A stretch of DNA of 14,603 nucleotides, from NCBI GenBank assembly GCA_964420455.1, contig CAYQTO010000091.1, forward strand, positions 1-14,603, written 5' to 3'. Below the pieces are notes generated by a model. That model was not told where the DNA came from. It ran no database searches and saw only the letters and a list, made by a program, of their open reading frames with translations. The stretch comes from CAYQTO01 sp964420455. Its GTDB lineage: Bacteria > Sumerlaeota > Sumerlaeia > SLMS01. This document shows positions 13,688 through 14,603 of this stretch, piece after piece; within the stretch, counting starts at the first letter, position 1; the number at the start of each line of letters is the position of its first letter. The position numbers and the translations under genes are program-made.

Positions 13688-14603
13688 ATGACGGAACCTG
13701 ACAGCGGTGGTCCGAGGCGGGAGGGCCTTGTCCTTGGGGGCGTGCTGGCCCTCGCGACCCTGGTGCACCTGGCTGCCTTTGCGAGGGACTTTGTCTGGGA
13801 CGACCTCATCACGCTGGACCGGATGCGGCTGGTGGGCGGATGGCGCCTTCTGGACCCGGACGCGTTCGGCTTTGTGCGGCCGGGCAAGGAAGTCCTGTTT
13901 TCCCTTCTTGCGGCAACGTTCGGCGAGAGACCGGCAGCCTGGCAGGCGGTGTCGTTGGCGGTGCTTCTCGGTTGCGGCGCGGTGGTGTATTTCCTGACAC
14001 GGTGCCTGGCCAGGCCGTGGGCGGCGGGCATCGCGGTTCTTGTCTATACACTGCATCCCCTGCATGTGGAGGCGACGGCGTGGGCGTCGGGCCTGAACGG
14101 TGCGGTCGCGGCGCTGCTGGCCGGGTTGGGGGTGCTGGCCTGGTGGCGCGACTCGCGGGAACCGAGGCTCGCCCTCCTCGCTGGCGGAGCGGTCGCCATG
14201 CTGCTGGGAGTGGCTTTCAAGGAGGACGCGGTTGCGGCGCCGTCGGCCGCGCTGCTGACCATCTGGGCGGTGAACAAGCGCGAAGCAGGGCGGGTCCTCG
14301 CACGCCATGGCACCATGGCAGGGTTCGTTACCGTCGCCGGAATCGCGTTCGTGATGGAGATGCGCACGCTTGCGTCGGCAGTCGAACGGGGCGCGTCACC
14401 CCTTCCGGTGGATGGCTCCCCGGTTGGGCTCCTCGCCCCCGGGTCCGTCTTCCTCCATCTGCTCGCCTTTGTTTGGCCGTTTCCCTGGTGGCACTATGTG
14501 ATGTTCGACGGTTTGTCGCCATTTGTCCAGACGATGGGGATGCTGGGATGGGTGGGGGGTCTGCTGCTGGCGGCGGGGCTTGTGCTTGGGGCGAATCCGC
14601 CGC
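13688..14603 (+). CDS. GT-C-type membrane glycosyltransferase, TMTC-like (partial, 3' end outside)
   Basis: An open frame of 305 codons runs from the ATG at 13688 to the window end without a stop. After a short cytoplasmic start comes a span (about 12-31) and then FVWDDLITL (35-43), the acidic first-loop motif typical of GT-C enzymes that use lipid-phosphate sugars. RPGKEVLFSLL (64-74) and the block LHPLHVEATAWASG (122-135) resemble the TMTC/PMT-like HP-x-H-x-E-A-x-x-W-x-S-G motif, followed by a FKED (177-180) membrane segment. About eight spans are visible so far. Such proteins move mannose or another sugar from a polyprenyl-phosphate donor to protein or glycan on the outer side of the membrane; many also carry C-terminal TPR repeats, which here would lie beyond the window. 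Substrate and full length cannot be judged. It begins 11 bp after the small membrane protein gene. Confidence 0.8.
   Translation, partial: MTEPDSGGPRREGLVLGGVLALATLVHLAAFARDFVWDDLITLDRMRLVGGWRLLDPDAFGFVRPGKEVLFSLLAATFGERPAAWQAVSLAVLLGCGAVVYFLTRCLARPWAAGIAVLVYTLHPLHVEATAWASGLNGAVAALLAGLGVLAWWRDSREPRLALLAGGAVAMLLGVAFKEDAVAAPSAALLTIWAVNKREAGRVLARHGTMAGFVTVAGIAFVMEMRTLASAVERGASPLPVDGSPVGLLAPGSVFLHLLAFVWPFPWWHYVMFDGLSPFVQTMGMLGWVGGLLLAAGLVLGANPP

Overview
The window is a gene-dense, high-GC stretch of bacterial chromosome holding 13 protein genes. No RNA gene, CRISPR array, insertion sequence or phage gene could be recognised. The core genes (nusA, nusB, FolE2, PabA/TrpG glutaminase, Mrp ATPase) are typical bacterial. 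The exported or membrane proteins (signal peptides, one lipobox protein, an MCE/MlaD protein) suggest an outer-membrane-bearing organism. The high GC, the enlarged NusB, the SUMF1-like secreted protein and the TMTC-like glycosyltransferase would fit a poorly cultivated phylum of the BRC1/Sumerlaeota, Hydrogenedentes or planctomycete-like kind. That assignment is a guess and nothing in the window fixes it.

Left half, minus strand (5333 down to 208): five genes run in one direction: nusA, a class-I glutaminase (PabA/TrpG), an uncharacterised protein, a bilobal aspartic-protease-like lipoprotein, and an MCE/MlaD-family protein. nusA and the glutaminase are 25 bp apart. The next two junctions are ATGA overlaps, so translation there is probably coupled. 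A 90-bp gap precedes the MCE gene. nusA lacks the usual rimP and infB neighbours. A very strong GC hairpin followed by a T-rich run lies in the nusA leader and looks like an attenuator or terminator.

Middle, plus strand (5581 to 9411): folE2 is divergent from nusA. It is followed by an exported transglutaminase-like protein, a MarC-family membrane protein, and a NusB with a large insertion. FolE2 makes the pterin precursor used by folate synthesis and PabA/TrpG-type glutaminases feed p-aminobenzoate synthesis, so the two sides of the divergent region may share a folate link.

Right half: a three-repeat TerB-like protein (minus strand) meets nusB tail to tail, with the two stop codons sharing one CTAG. 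Divergent from it is a plus-strand run: a secreted SUMF1/formylglycine-enzyme-like protein without the catalytic cysteine pair, an Mrp/ApbC Fe-S carrier ATPase with an N-terminal MIP18 domain, a small single-span membrane protein, and the first 305 codons of a GT-C-type membrane glycosyltransferase that runs off the window.

Most genes belong to known families and I do not see a clear new multi-gene system. The best candidates for a second look are the nusA leader hairpin, the enlarged NusB, the shared CTAG stop, the cysteine-less SUMF1 protein with a duplicated C-terminal module, and the coupled unknown-protein/protease pair.
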